NCBI GenBank assembly: GCA_003427395.1
Contig: BFEA01000117.1
Coordinates: 83,040-136,782 of the forward strand
DNA: 53,743 nucleotides
Source of the DNA: Chara braunii
Taxonomy: Eukaryota; Streptophyta; Charophyceae; Charales; Characeae
Direction of reading: 5' to 3'
In this document: one piece after another, positions 1 through 10,368 of the stretch
Numbering within the stretch: position 1 is the first letter of the stretch
Layout of the letters: every line of letters begins with the position of its first letter
The notes under the pieces: model-generated
Told to the model about the DNA's origin: nothing
The model's input: only the letters and a program-made list of their open reading frames with translations
Database searches by the model: none
Made by a program: the position numbers and the translations under genes

Positions 1-258
1 GGTATCACACATGCAGCAAAACAGCAGGCAACATACATGCAGAGTCCCCAACAACCATAAACCCCCCCCACCCCAAACCCCCCCCACCCCCCCTCAGCTG
101 GTAGCCTAGGCACCGGGACTAAATCCTTTCCTAGTGGTCCAATCTGCCTGTGCGTTTTCACATGTCCGTACAGAACCCCTGCCTCACCGGCACTGGGGCA
201 ACAAAAACTATAACAGGAAAAAGAAAAGGAAAGAAAAACACAACCAAGGAAAAAAGAG
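1..258. other. Non-coding; C-rich tract
   Basis: No gene is visible. Positions 61-92 are almost pure C with short A breaks. The open frames here depend on low-complexity A-rich sequence and are not credible. Confidence 0.6.
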
Positions 259-260
259 AA

Positions 261-362
261 GCATTTGCTTGGTAAACGGTGCCAGGACCGTAAGGGCCTG
301 TTTAAAAAAAAAGAAAAAAAAAAAAGAAAAAAAAAAAGAAAAAAAAAAAGCATTTGCTTGGT
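261..362 (+). mobile_element. Micro-retroposed fragment with A-tail and TSD
   Basis: A perfect 13-bp direct repeat, GCATTTGCTTGGT, lies at 261-273 and 350-362. Between the copies are about 30 nt of unique sequence (274-303) followed by a 46-nt A-rich tail with scattered G. TSD plus short body plus A-tail is the signature of target-primed reverse transcription with strong 5' truncation. The source RNA is not recognised. Similar events recur through the window. Confidence 0.8.
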
Positions 363-515
363 TTTTCGTTTCGGATGGCCATGGCCGCATTCCTGGGTCA
401 CAATCAAGGGAAGTCTTTGAGTTCTCGTTGTTCTGTTCTTAGGTGCCCTGCCAGGAAGGCAGGGCGTCTTTAAACTGTTCCAATCTGGTGGACGGCCGTT
501 TCTTTTCAACGATAA

Positions 516-728
516 CTAACACTTCGAACCTGATACTCTTAAGTCAGTGCTAAGTCTTCCAGTGTCGAATTTTCTCAGCCGCTAGATTCAAGATCTAGTG
601 GCCCATCTCCAATCTGCTCAACTTTTACTAACACTTCGAACCTGATACTAAGTCAGTGCTAAGTCTTCCAGTGTCGAATCTTCTCAGCCGCTAGATTCCA
701 GATCTAGCGGCCCATCTCGAATCTGCTT
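516..728. repeat. Tandem duplication, 112-bp unit
   Basis: The unit starting CTAACACTTCGAACCTGATA is present at 516-627 and again from 628. The second copy has lost a few bases. Each unit ends with a small inverted repeat around CCGCTAGATTC/AGATCTAGCGG that could form a hairpin. It looks like a young local duplication with no coding content. Confidence 0.85.
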
Positions 729-1142
729 AGTATCTGTTCCTTCTCTCCAACATTTCTGGTAGGCCGTTTCTCTCAGCGCACACTCACAGTGGGACTTGGG
801 TGCACGTACCTGCTGCCGAAAGCAGGCTGTATACATCAAGGGGAATGTCTGTGGGGGCAAGCAGCCCCCCAACAAGTTACGGGCGCCTGTCATTGCCGAC
901 CGCCAGCAAAACAAGTGGGCGCCCATTTTCACACGGTGCCAGCCCCTCTGAAAGTGGGGTTATGTTTGTCATGAATCTTTGCCCATTTTGGGGGAGATAC
1001 AGGCTCATTCGTTTGAGTGTACGCTCTGACAAGCACAGGAAAGACAGCCTGACTGGGATGCATCCGACTGCTATTGTGTCCATCTCAGGCTTGAGCAGAA
1101 ACGTCAGTGTGAGCTCTTCTCTTTGGGGGGGAGGGGGGGGGG
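729..1142. other. No gene recognised; G-run
   Basis: Several overlapping open frames exist on both strands, but none shows a domain or compositional support. A G-run (about 1126-1145) borders the foldback element that follows and may be expanded or misassembled. Confidence 0.4.
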
Positions 1143-1638
1143 GGGAATTGCATATGTACCCTACTTAAAGACGGGAATACCCGCTATACCCGGTCAGTCC
1201 CAGCGCCAACTTGCATCTATACCTGGAGGGTGTTCAACTTTGCATACTACCCACCTTTTCCGCTGTGCGAAATTGCACGTGTACCCAATCCCACAGCCCC
1301 TCGATTCAGAGGACGAAGTTATGCTCATGCCCACCAAGTAGACCATTGTGGCCCGACGGCTGCTGGGTATGAGCATAATTTCAGCCTGGGTATATGAACA
1401 ATTTGGCCTCTCCTCAGGTCCCCTGTATGCCCGTAAATTTGCCTGGGTATGTCCATAATTTCTGCAGTCCGGTAGTTGGTCATAACCGCAAAATTGTGGT
1501 GCCACCCTGGGTCCGCCTCGCTCGTGGGCATGCAAACAATTTCCACCAGCCGTTTTCTGGGTAAAGATGCACGTTGGCGCTGCGACTGGGTATAGCCGAT
1601 ATTCCCATCTTTAAGTGGGGTACAGATGCAATTTTCCC
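1143..1638. mobile_element. Foldback MITE, family F copy 1
   Basis: The first about 85 bp and the last about 85 bp are inverted repeats of each other. Both ends read GRAAATTGCA..GTACCCYACTTAAAG (GAATTGCATATGTACCC on the left), then CTATACCC and GCCAAC. The interior is built of recurring GGGTATG/CATAATTT words. A second copy with a clear TSD lies at 41409-41987 in the same orientation, so this is a dispersed element and not a local palindrome. No transposase is encoded. The TSD of this copy is obscured by the G-run on its left. Confidence 0.8.
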
Positions 1639-2071
1639 TTCTTTTCTTTTCTCCGAGTCGTCACTTCTTCAGACTTACTGAGTGTCCCCCCAACCACCTG
1701 TATCTGGAACTCGAATTTGGCCACATACACGGGCTGGCTTTGTGGACAGTTTTTGGAGAGTTTGGCTGCCATCGCACGTGAGTGAAAATGACAACGTCCT
1801 TTTCATTCCATCTGCTGGCAGCTGGTCCACTACTGTAGTTCTGTTCTACAGTGGCCGGTACCGGTGCCACCCTCAATTTTCGAAGCGGTGGTACTGGCCG
1901 CTTTCAGGCTCGGCAAAATTCGAAATTAGGCTCACACATTTAGCCTCGGTTGTACTGGCGGTTGGAGATAATGGAGGGGGACGAGCTATTCCTCTCAGAA
2001 CTCAGAAGAAGCTGGGGATCTGTGAAGCTATCCCATAGCCATGGTAAGTTGCACGTACGGCTCGGAGGAGA

Positions 2072-2102
<31 letters not shown>

Positions 2103-3079
2103 GACAAGCATTTCGAAAAAGGAAAAAAAAAAACACTTCATCATTGCTGGTGAATGGAGTGGAGTAGCAGCATAAACCTGGGACCTAGACTCTCTGACAG
2201 TTGACTCACTATGGTCTGACTCTATCCTATTGACTCTGTTTATAGAATCTCAGTCCCTTACAGAGATATCCTTACAGAGATATCGATAGGAGTCATAGGA
2301 CTATGAATCCAGACTCACGCAGATTTTTCTTCACCTGGTATGGTCCTTGCCCGGCCACATAGGCTGCACATCTTCTTTTTTTTTTTCTTTNGGGAAGAAG
2401 AAGGGGAAGGGAGTGGGACCGAAACATGGCACCAGAGTCAAAAGTCTCCTCTCTAGGTGACCGCCTCCCGGCCGTACTGGATATAATATATAAAGAACAG
2501 GTGGATAGGCACTGCCTGCCCTTTAGGTGACCGGCTCCCGGCCGGACCGGGGTATATTCCTAAATGGGTAAGAGAACAAATGAATGCATGGCTTGAAGCC
2601 AAGGATCTGTTTCCCAACTAGGAGTAAGTGGGGTGAACTAGGGTTAGGGTAGGGGATCGTTGAAGGTGTGCATTTAAAGTCTTCTCTGGAATGGAAAGAG
2701 AAACAATTAACCCATGGAAGGAGAAACAATTAACCCAACAAGTTGAGGAGGCCCAGACAAAGATGGGCACTGACCCCTTTGCCGGTCACTATTGGTCAAA
2801 TAACAGTAAAAGATTGCTCACCGCCTTCTCTACAGGAACTTGAACAGGGAAAAAAAAAAACAAAAAACAAGCAGATTAGTTGGACTGGCTAAAAACGAGA
2901 GGGGCATACCTCAGTTGGTACACCAATGAACCATAGCTGCGGCACATCGTGATGTACGACACCCCCTTATACGCGGGTCGGTGAAAAACATTCGGAGGGG
3001 TCCCTTGCGTCAGAAAAACCGAGCAGTGAAGAAAACGAACTAATTTGGGGCCGCTCATGACAGCGCCCCGAAAACGAAG
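1639..3079. other. No gene recognised; small repeats and one N
   Basis: Holds an A-rich stretch at about 2073-2132, a single unresolved base at 2391, a short repeat of TAGGTGACCG-CTCCCGGCCG (2454 and 2525 regions), and a 22-bp duplication containing GAGAAACAATTAACCCA (about 2698-2740). At about 2905-2925 a box A-like string TACCTCAGTTGGTACA suggests a tRNA-derived SINE relic, but no box B was found. No open frame has a recognisable domain. Confidence 0.4.
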
Positions 3080-3121
3080 ATGGTGTAACCTGTTTCCCAA
3101 AAAAAAAAAAAATGGTGTGAC
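3080..3121 (+). mobile_element. Probable micro-retroposition (A-tail with short TSD)
   Basis: ATGGTGTAAC at 3080-3089 and ATGGTGTGAC at 3112-3121 flank only about 9 nt plus an A-run. The form matches the better supported insertions in this window. The repeat is short and has one mismatch, so chance is possible. Confidence 0.45.
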
Positions 3122-3221
3122 ATGTGTCCAAAATCCCAAATGTTTCTTACCTGTCTTCCAGGTCGGTACTTGCAGAAAGTGCCAGAAAAAAAACGCATGT
3201 CTCACACCTTCATGGTCGCTG

Positions 3222-3330
3222 TTTTTTTTTTTTTTTTTTTTAATCATCTTTATTCCCAATTCACTGCAACGAGGCCGGGGACCTCACAATTCAACCCGGA
3301 GTTATCCCGGCAGCGTCAGCCGGTTTATTT
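3222..3330 (-). pseudogene. Retroposed mRNA 3' end (minus strand)
   Basis: A T-run at 3222-3241 is an A-tail on the minus strand. Seven bases beyond it (3249-3254) lies TTTATT, which on the minus strand is an AATAAA polyadenylation signal at the usual distance from a tail. The upstream minus-strand sequence is not recognised and no clear TSD was found, so the 5' boundary is a guess. Confidence 0.4.
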
Positions 3331-3488
3331 AGCTTATGAGATGTATTGGACCTGTGCCTTGTGAACCGGCTCATTGTCAGAGGTAGACATAGTTCCTCGC
3401 TCTGCTACTATCCACTATACAAATATAGACAGCGGGACGTCGCTCCACTTTCTTTCCACTATACAAATACGGACAGTGTTGGACATCG

Positions 3489-3608
3489 GGCGTCGCTGCA
3501 CTACTCGCGACATGCACTAAAGACACAAATCATGGCGGTGTATCTTTCCATATTCTACGGGAAGATTCACTCTCGTTTTGCACATATCAAGAGTAGTGCA
3601 GCGAGGCC
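3489..3608. mobile_element. Foldback MITE, family A copy 1
   Basis: About 120 bp with inverted ends (left GGCGTCGCTGCACTACTC, right GAGTAGTGCAGCGAGGCC). It is flanked by CATCG (3484-3488) and CATTG (3609-3613), a 5-bp TSD with one mismatch. The interior word AAGATTCACTCTCGTTTTGCAC recurs in the copies at 18374, 32064, 33640 and 33990. It is non-coding and must have been mobilised by a transposase located elsewhere. Confidence 0.8.
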
Positions 3609-3843
3609 CATTGCTCCACTTACTGTCGACTATACAAATATGGAGTCATTATGGACAGTGTTGGACATTGCTCCACTTACTGTCGTCCACTGGCCATTTG
3701 AAAAACTGCTCTGACAGTTAGTCAAAAATCGGATGGACAATCCATAGTGAAAAACTGCTCACGATGTAATATTATATTATTATTTGATGTATTAGGTAAC
3801 GTAAAGTACCACCTCTTCCCGGTCCATCACATGGAAAACTACA

Positions 3844-4012
3844 AACCGAATTCTTTTTTTTTTTTTTTTTTTTTTCAATGAATCGGTCCCGTGCGACAGC
3901 TTGAGACGCTGGTAGGAGCAGTCACCTCAAGCTGTCCCGGGGCGACTCCATCTATTTGTGGGGAGCTGCACCTGCTGAGAACCGGGCCCAGCGTCCAACC
4001 GAATTCTTTTTT
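3844..4012 (-). mobile_element. Truncated non-LTR retroposon 3' end with TSD
   Basis: AACCGAATTC followed by T's is duplicated at 3844-3853 and 3997-4006. Read on the minus strand, the insert is about 120 nt of body followed by an A-tail (T-run 3854-3875). The body aligns with the 3' end of the LINE at 31.7-31.86 kb: shared words are GGACGYTGG, CTCCCCAC-AATAGATG and a hairpin (3896-3935) whose minus-strand loop is CTGCTCCTACCA. It is therefore a severely 5'-truncated member of the LINE family (or a SINE sharing its tail). Confidence 0.8.
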
Positions 4013-5160
4013 ATCTGGCATGAGTTTTGATCCACGAGCAAGACTTTAATTTTAGTAACAGACAGGCCCACCCTCCTGTACTCGCTTCCCATTTTATTTT
4101 TCTCATTCCCCACCCCCCCCTCTCCCCCACCCCCCTCCTGGTTTCCTCCAAGCCAGCATTTACCAATTTTTTAATATGTTTGTGGATTACATCTCATGAA
4201 GACAAGTGTTGTATTTTTTTTCTTTCCTCTGTTCCCATCTGGTTGTAATGTCTGTTTGGACATATATAATTTAATAGTTTCAGTGAATTCGGGTCCATCT
4301 CAGCGAGTTCCCTCCATTTCATCGGTGTCATCTCCTCAACCAAATGGCCCACATGACTGCTCTTCTGCCCATGGTGAAGAGGTTTTGCGTAAATTCATCA
4401 TATGGATTAGCAAGCAATCCATGATTCCAAAAGAATTGTTTTCCAGGCCCATGACCATCGAATCCATGGGCCTAATTGATTCCTAACTCTATCCCACCAC
4501 CTCCATAACCATGCTCGATAGTTTCAAGGATCAACCTATATATCTTGCGTCTAAAGCTTTCATAATATAATATCCGATTTTCCAAACAGGGAAATTCCGC
4601 TAACGCGCCTCGATCGACACCAGAGAAAGAGGTAGGCTAGCCAAGCTATATATACCTAAGATAGGAAGAAGGGAAGGCATATTTACAAAATTCACACCAC
4701 CGGTCATTTCCTAGAGGTAATTCCTTCATCTTCCGAGAAAGATGTATACCTATCAGCCAGCCAGCAATTAGCGGGAAGACATCGGTGTTCAATCTGCAAT
4801 TGGGGATGCCATCTTCGCCGATTAAGATTTCATTAAATTCGAGTTCTGTTTAACCAATTGATTGATCTTACATCTTCTCTGCTAAGATTGGGATGTTTCA
4901 TGCATCTGGCTGATACCTTGGCGTTTATAATTTAATACTCACTTTTAACATTCTATACTAGATAGATTTGACTGCAAACGAATGTAGCACACATTTATAA
5001 TTCTATTCAGATTGTTTTTGTTTACTGGGAGAGTTCCAGATCCAATTGGCTACAGATCAAATGCTAAACTGGAGATGGGGGTATTAGGTTTAAACTTTGG
5101 CCAGCCATTGATCCTTCTTTCTTAATCCTGTAATTCTGAAAACTTTGCTAGCTTTCTCCC
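4013..5160. other. No gene; possible LINE remnants
   Basis: AT-rich sequence with a pyrimidine tract at about 4088-4150. Minus-strand translation around 4250-4440 gives short LINE C-terminus-like strings (MGRRAVMWAIW), which would fit the minus-strand LINE piece at 5.7-6.1 kb, but the match is too short to insist on. Confidence 0.3.
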
Positions 5161-5238
5161 AAGGTGCTAGTGGTGTCTGCTCTTATCAGCATCACTAGCA
5201 CCGGGGGGGGGGGGGGGGGGGGGAAAAAAAAAAAAAAC
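5161..5238 (+). mobile_element. LINE-type 3' end: hairpin, G-run, A-tail
   Basis: A 13-bp stem (5163-5175 with 5190-5202; one G-T pair) encloses a loop containing CTGCTCTTATCA. It is followed at once by a G-run (5203-5223) and an A-run. The same order (CTCCC, hairpin, G-rich, A-tail) ends the LINE at 31.86 kb. The 5' extent is unknown; I see no ORF2 sequence directly upstream on this strand. Confidence 0.65.
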
Positions 5239-5334
5239 AAAATAAAATATAGGGTTGAAAAATAAGAATATACATCACACCGCATTTTTTTATTATGGAA
5301 TAGAAAGTCGTTTAAGATTAAAAAAAAATGAAAA

Positions 5335-5372
5335 AGGGGGGGGGGGGGGGGGGGGGGGTTAAAAAAAAAAAA
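5335..5372. repeat. G-run followed by A-run
   Basis: A second block of more than 20 G followed by TT and a run of A. It may be another element tail or an expansion of the neighbouring one. G-runs of this length can form quadruplexes and are prone to assembly error. Confidence 0.5.
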
Positions 5373-5519
5373 CAAAGCACTCGCAACCATTGCTTCTGAC
5401 CCTGACCTTCGGGGCGGAGATCGTTATCTTGTGAAAGATCATAGAGTTCAAGGAGGAGGACGTCTCCATTCTGTTTCCAATTTATTGGGGAGGACCTTTT
5501 TTTACATTGTGAAAGTGAC

Positions 5520-6130
5520 GCCATTGTGCTGGAAACCGGGTCCAGCGTCCCATATCCAGTCGACTCTTCCCTACCTATCCTGCAGTAGGGTCGGGTATTG
5601 GGGGGAGAAACACCGGGGGGCACCAGTGGAGTCTCCCTCCATCCCCGAGCGTCTGCCATCCTTAATGGCCACCCAATCATTAATCTCCAATTTGGCTCCC
5701 TTATGGAAATTGATCAAAAATCTGAATCCAGTCCCAAACGATTAGCTCAATTATTTTATCAAGTCCTTCATGTGAATGATGACAATAACGAAGACGTATT
5801 TTTAGTGTTGCATGATCAATCCAATCATTAAACTCACTATTCCTCCAAATATCTGCTATTCTCATAACCCCTCCTTTTGCCCATTCATTCCAGGTCGAGT
5901 CCATACAATGAAGGACACACCCTTGAGAGTCTCTAATCCATCTATTGTTAAAAGGGGCTGTTGGCATACTCTTGTCCACCTTTCTGGGAGGATCTTGTCA
6001 GCCAAAGACAATTTTCTCCATGTTTTGATAAGGGTTCTTATAGAAGGTTATCATATTGGAGATGGTATCCTTACTCATATTAGCTCCTCTTTTTTTTTTT
6101 CTTTTTTTTTTGCATCTTATTATAAATACA
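5520..6130 (-). pseudogene. L1-type LINE ORF2 fragment, decayed
   Basis: Minus-strand translation of 5701-5979 gives an open stretch with the spacing typical of the ORF2 region between RT and zf-RVT (FNNRWIRDSQG, then WNEWAKGGVMRIADIW). It continues upstream to about 6100 with an in-frame stop, so it is not functional. Downstream on the minus strand, 5530-5560 reads ATATGGGACGCTGGACCCGG, matching the 3' region of the LINE at 31.7 kb. RT catalytic motifs are not present in this piece. The family assignment rests on sequence character without a database search. Confidence 0.55.
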
Positions 6131-6689
6131 ATGATAATTCTCATTATCATGAATTTTTCTACTCAAATACATATTGAAATCAATGTGACAAAATGAGAAA
6201 GAAATCAACGTGTATACCACTTTCACCATGACGGCTTATAAAGAACCATCATTACACAGATCCCTCGTCGCAGCTAGTCTGTCAGAGGATAAAAAATTCT
6301 CTTGTGAAATCTCAAACGGTTCCTGTTGGGAGTGGCCAAACACAATTTTTCAGCCACATCAGGTGAAGAGGAGAATTCTCTTATTAAATCTCCAACTTTG
6401 TTAAATGAACTTAAATCTCTAATCAACACTCTCTAGAGTCTCTACCATTTCCAGTGCTAAGCGTTTAATTTGCTCTCTGAAGCCAATGTTTGCACTCTCC
6501 TATCTAGACTCCTGTGCCATGGGATCCTTGAAAAGGGAGGAGGATTCTTGGACGAGGGCAACCGGAAAGAGTCGAATAATCATCCCATTTCCTGTAGGCA
6601 TGTATTGAGGCTATATGTGTTTCCTAAGTACAAAAGGGGTATGATGGATGGAAGGAATCAAAGTGATTGATGCACCATACATGAGGATA
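6131..6689. other. No gene recognised
   Basis: Short open frames on the plus strand (6210-6404, 6470-6670) have no recognisable domain. The T-run at 6091-6111 is probably an A-tail of a minus-strand insertion. Confidence 0.35.
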
Positions 6690-6969
6690 CAGAATGCGGA
6701 CCTAAATCTCAAGTCCCTTAATGTGAATGGATTGAGCACAGCTAAGTACAATAAAAAAAAACAAGCCATTTACAAGCAACTGAAAGGAATCTGTGTAATG
6801 GCCTGATGTCACCTGTACCCAAGAGACTCATCTCATGGACACAGATGCTCACAATTTCCATCACGAAGAGTGGTGGCCCCATCAATCTTTTCCAGCTCAT
6901 ACCCCCAAGCCCGAAAGTGCTGGGTTGGCCATCTGGATACCTCCGGGGTTCCAGAGCAGAGGTAGTTTA
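6690..6969 (+). pseudogene. L1-type LINE endonuclease start, frameshifted
   Basis: The plus strand encodes LKSLNVNGLSTAKYNKKK, then after a frame change near 6805 CTQETHLMDTDAHNFHHE and SAGLAIWIPPG. NxNGL, QETHL and a following GxAIWI are hallmarks of the apurinic endonuclease domain of L1-clade ORF2 proteins. The piece stops at an unresolved base (6970) and a GA microsatellite, so the rest of ORF2 is missing or unassembled. It is non-functional as read. Confidence 0.7.
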
Positions 6970-6970
6970 N

Positions 6971-7021
<51 letters not shown>
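6970..7021. repeat. Assembly N and (GA)n microsatellite
   Basis: One ambiguous base at 6970 is followed by about 25 GA units. The repeat length and the junction with the LINE piece are uncertain because of the N. Confidence 0.9.
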
Positions 7022-7026
<5 letters not shown>

Positions 7027-7860
7027 GTGGGGTTGGAGAAGAGTCACAGGAGTGGATAGAGTGAAGACCCGGTAACAGAAATGATTAATTAGTAATTAGT
7101 AATTACAAAAAAAAAAATAAAAAAAAATAACGCCAAACGAGCCCACATGCATTCATTTCGACTACTCGAAGGGTCTCAGACAATTCCAACATAAGCGTCG
7201 CACATCCCCGTACACGACGTTTCAGCATCACACAGGATCTGTTCTCAAGGAATACGCCAAGTCTGAACAGCCTTCGACTACTCAACCTTCCTAAGGTTCA
7301 TTGGTCCACAGCGTCCGAGAGAAGAGGGACCGCATCTTTCGTGTTGACCAGCCTCCACAACTGATGTTGACGAGGCTGAACAATACGCAAAATGCGCCCA
7401 GGTACATTGAGGCTGGTCAACAAGACCCGAACAGACCCTTTATCAGTTGATGAACCTGGTCAACAAGACCCAAACAGAGTTAACAGACCCTATATCAGTT
7501 CTTGAGCCAGGTACATTTATCAGTTGTTGAGCCAGGTACATTGAGTCTGGTCAACAAGAACACCCCTGGTTTGGTGACGAGCCTCAGAGCGCTAGATGAT
7601 TTCAGGTATGCTTGTTGATGTTGTTGCATCAGCAGAATGCCCTGTCACAGTGTACCTACCTGGGCGCGATGAGCTGAGATGCGAACACAGCTATAGGCAC
7701 ATGCATCCCGTTACCTCCTTCACCTGTATAGTACTCCACCTGTAGGTACATTTATCAGTCCTTGAGCCAGGACCAGCCTCAATGTACCTGGCTCAACAAC
7801 TGATAAACGTACCTGGTCCTGGTCGTTATGGCTGTGGTCTGTAATTCAACAGGTCGTTGG
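7022..7860. repeat. Region of interspersed direct and inverted words
   Basis: From 7370 to 7560 the words CTGGTCAACAAGACCC and TATCAGTTSTTGAGCCAGGT recur. At 7745-7825 TTATCAGTCCTTGAGCCAGG and its inverted form CCTGGCTCAACAACTGATAA face each other. CACCTGTATAGTACTCCACC also occurs twice (7722 and 7874 regions). It looks like a nest of foldback insertions; boundaries are not resolved. No gene was found. Confidence 0.5.
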
Positions 7861-8673
7861 TGCACCGACTAGCACCTGTATAGTACTCCACCTGTATAGG
7901 TACATGCATGCGGTCTAGACCTATGGTCCCCCGACATACAGCTATAATGACCGAGCATTCTGTTCGGCTGAAGGCGGCAGAGGGACATGCTGCTCTTTGA
8001 AAGTTTTCGCCGGGGCCTGCAAGGACGGAATTCTTTCCCCCTGCATCATTCTGCAATCTCCTCTACCCCTAAAAGAGTGCACCTCCCTGCATACATGATC
8101 CACACAAAGAATGTTATCCCCCCATCCTCTCCCCCCATCCCCTCCCCCTGCATACATGCTCCACACAACTTCAAGAATGTTATCCCCGCACCCGAACGTC
8201 ACATTGAGCCACACACACATCCCCACACTCTCCAGAATCGGGACACAGCATTCAGCTGGAGCCGACGGACTCCAGTGTGATAGGGAGGCCCTCGAAATCT
8301 GTGTTAAGAAAACACTTAGGAAAAACGAGAAGGCAGAAATGCCAGAAACCCAACTTGGAAATGTTGGATTTCAGAACCGAGACATGTAATCCAGAAGAGC
8401 GTGACACTATCTATGGTAGATTGATGGCAATTCCATATGCGTTGTTGAACCAAGAAGAAGACCTAAACCTTATTACAAACCCGATATGCAGAGTTCATGC
8501 CTTGCAGAAAAAGAAATAATCGTACACATACAGCCTACTCGACCTTCGGCCCCTCTGCAGAGAAATAAACCCACCCCCAGGAAACAACAACCATGTCCCC
8601 TCTGCCGCTGTCACCATGTGGCACGCACACATTCACACAGGCCTCTCCGACGTCACACACGTTCACGCACAGA
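7861..8673. other. No firm gene
   Basis: 7935-7975 shares TATAATGACC..TTCTGTTCG with the foldback family D arm at about 20040-20075. Plus-strand frames at 8277-8519 and 8486-8860 are open but have no recognisable domain, and the second runs into a microsatellite. Confidence 0.3.

Positions 8674-8760
<87 letters not shown>
8674..8760. repeat. (AC)n-(AG)n compound microsatellite
   Basis: About 31 AC units followed by about 12 AG units. Several open frames across it on both strands are artefacts of the dinucleotide repeat. Confidence 0.95.
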
Positions 8761-8767
<7 letters not shown>

Positions 8768-8871
8768 GCAGCATTGAACGTGGTCACACACGTGCGCACA
8801 CAGACACGCACACAGAGATCATCACATAAATTCAACTGGCTGAATGCCAGTGTAGCATGATTCAAGTTCTT

Positions 8872-9150
8872 TCATAGTTTGCTGCCAAAGAAGAAGTACA
8901 GCCCAGCATTGTACGTAAACGAGATGAAGAGATTGATGTTCTCCCAGGTGGAGACGAGGCATGATCCAAGGAAGACAAACACCGTAGAGAGTTTTTTTAT
9001 CGCAATTGACGAGTGGTCGGCGGAATCCCTTGTGCCCCGTTTATCTGTCTGTACTACCGTGTAGTACGTGTACCCACATTGCTCTTCGAGGGCCTGCTCG
9101 CAGTCCTTCTCAACCCCGGAAAGGAGTAGAGTTCTGTTGCTGCGGGCCAT
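8872..9150 (-). CDS. Possible small membrane protein or exon, unknown
   Basis: A 92-residue frame starting MARSNRTLLLSGVEKDCEQA, with a hydrophobic stretch at about residues 54-66 and another near the C-terminus. The composition is normal and not low-complexity, unlike most open frames here, so it could be an exon. I do not recognise a family. No promoter or splice support could be judged by eye. Confidence 0.25.
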   Translation of the reverse strand: MARSNRTLLLSGVEKDCEQALEEQCGYTYYTVVQTDKRGTRDSADHSSIAIKKLSTVFVFLGSCLVSTWENINLFISFTYNAGLYFFFGSKL

Positions 9151-9357
9151 TCATCTCTGAAGCCATACAAGAATGCTCAGACTGAGCCTAACGTGCATAA
9201 CTGAATGCAAAACAAACGACTAATTAACTTTCGAACGCAGAAACTATCATACAGCCTCACAGAAGCAAATGCGGCTTGAGAGGGAAAAATAAATGCTTTA
9301 ATGCTCTCCTCGATTCCTTTTTTGAATACCGTCCATTTCTACAACACTTCACCTATT

Positions 9358-9468
9358 AAAAAAAAAAAAAAGAAAAAAAAAAAAAAGCATTTCAGCTATT
9401 GAAGTGTCCCTGAGCAAGGGCAGTGAAAAAGGTTCTACGACATCTCGGAAGATGATCTCTCAACCTCG

Positions 9469-9507
<39 letters not shown>

Positions 9508-9509
9508 CC

Positions 9510-9546
<37 letters not shown>

Positions 9547-9550
9547 TCCT
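9358..9550 (+). mobile_element. Stacked A-tails with approximate TSD
   Basis: Two A-rich blocks: 9358-9386, and a double block 9471-9544 split by CCCCC. The second is bracketed by GATCTCTCAA (9451-9460) and GATCCTCTCAA (9545-9555), a near-identical repeat, so it may be two successive retroposed tails with almost no body. Tail lengths in a short-read assembly are unreliable. Confidence 0.45.
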
Positions 9551-9555
9551 CTCAA

Positions 9556-10109
9556 GCTGAAGAATGTGTTGCCAACATGCAACCATGTTTCCGGCTTGCC
9601 CTATGCCCACCCTCCAGGTGGGAAGGAGAACGTTCAAGGTTGTACAAAATCTTTTAAAATGCTGACTGAGTCACTGAGGTGTGAACTGAGAAAAGCCATC
9701 ACTACTTGGCCATAGCTGATCGGTTGGTTCCTTTTCCCACACTATTATTGACATGCCATTAACCGCCCACGAGAGAGAGTGCATCAGAGAGGGGAGATGG
9801 CAAACCGCTTTGCTGGGCTGGGAGTTGGATTCCTGTAGGACGAAGTCATCGAGTCATGTCTGCTGCTGGCAGGCTGATCGGTCATCCGGTTGAGTCTCCG
9901 CGATCGCTGCACGGGTGTTAGAACCACGGGTGACCCCTGTGCACCACACAACACAGCAACAACAAGTCAGCTCCTCTCAGTTCAGGCAAAAACAAAAACC
10001 ACCCTCTCTATTCCCCACCCGGCTTCGATTCCCATTTTTCAGACAAAGGGACAAAGCAGCAAACGAACAACAGACGAGCAAAAAACTTGAGACTCGGAAG
10101 AGGGCATAT
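9556..10109. other. No gene recognised
   Basis: Non-repetitive sequence without a convincing open frame. Nothing else was identified. Confidence 0.4.
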
Positions 10110-10142
10110 GATGGAGGCGCACTTGTCCTTTGGGACATCCGT

Positions 10143-10174
<32 letters not shown>

Positions 10175-10312
10175 GGCCCCTACACAAGGATGACACGCAT
10201 AAATCGAGAAATGGTCCAAATAAAACTAAAAAAAAAAAAAAAAAAAAAAAAAAATGAAAATTAGTGTGGATTAGCAAAATGACTTGAAAATTTATAGGAA
10301 CGTACCTCACAT

Positions 10313-10354
<42 letters not shown>

Positions 10355-10368
10355 TGGAGGCGCACTTG
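10110..10368 (+). mobile_element. Chimeric U6 retroposon with 16-bp TSD
   Basis: A perfect 16-bp repeat, GATGGAGGCGCACTTG, lies at 10110-10125 and 10353-10368. Inside, in order: a full-length U6 snRNA copy (10125-10221), an A-rich tail, a second body of about 62 nt (10254-10315) and a second A-tail. One TSD pair around two tailed bodies indicates a single insertion made by template switching, as known for U6 chimeric retrogenes of L1 elements. A nested insertion into the first A-tail is the alternative. The second body is unidentified. Confidence 0.88.
10125..10221 (+). ncRNA. U6 snRNA retrocopy (near full length)
   Basis: 97 nt beginning GTCCTTTGGGACATCCG and containing TTAAAATTGGAACGATACAG, AGATTAGCATGGCCCC, GGATGACACGC and AAATGGTCCAAAT: the U6 5' hairpin, ACAGAG box, AGC triad region and 3' end in order. 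It is embedded between TSDs with an A-tail and lacks the terminal T-run, so it is a retrocopy and not a transcribed gene. No U6 upstream promoter element was seen. Confidence 0.93.

Noticed and set aside
134-442. Open frames through the A-rich region at the start
   Set aside because: Residues are mostly Lys/Phe from A-runs; the region is a retroposed fragment.
8486-8865. Frames of 70-124 residues across the microsatellite
   Set aside because: They encode TH/RE dipeptide repeats from (AC)n and (AG)n.
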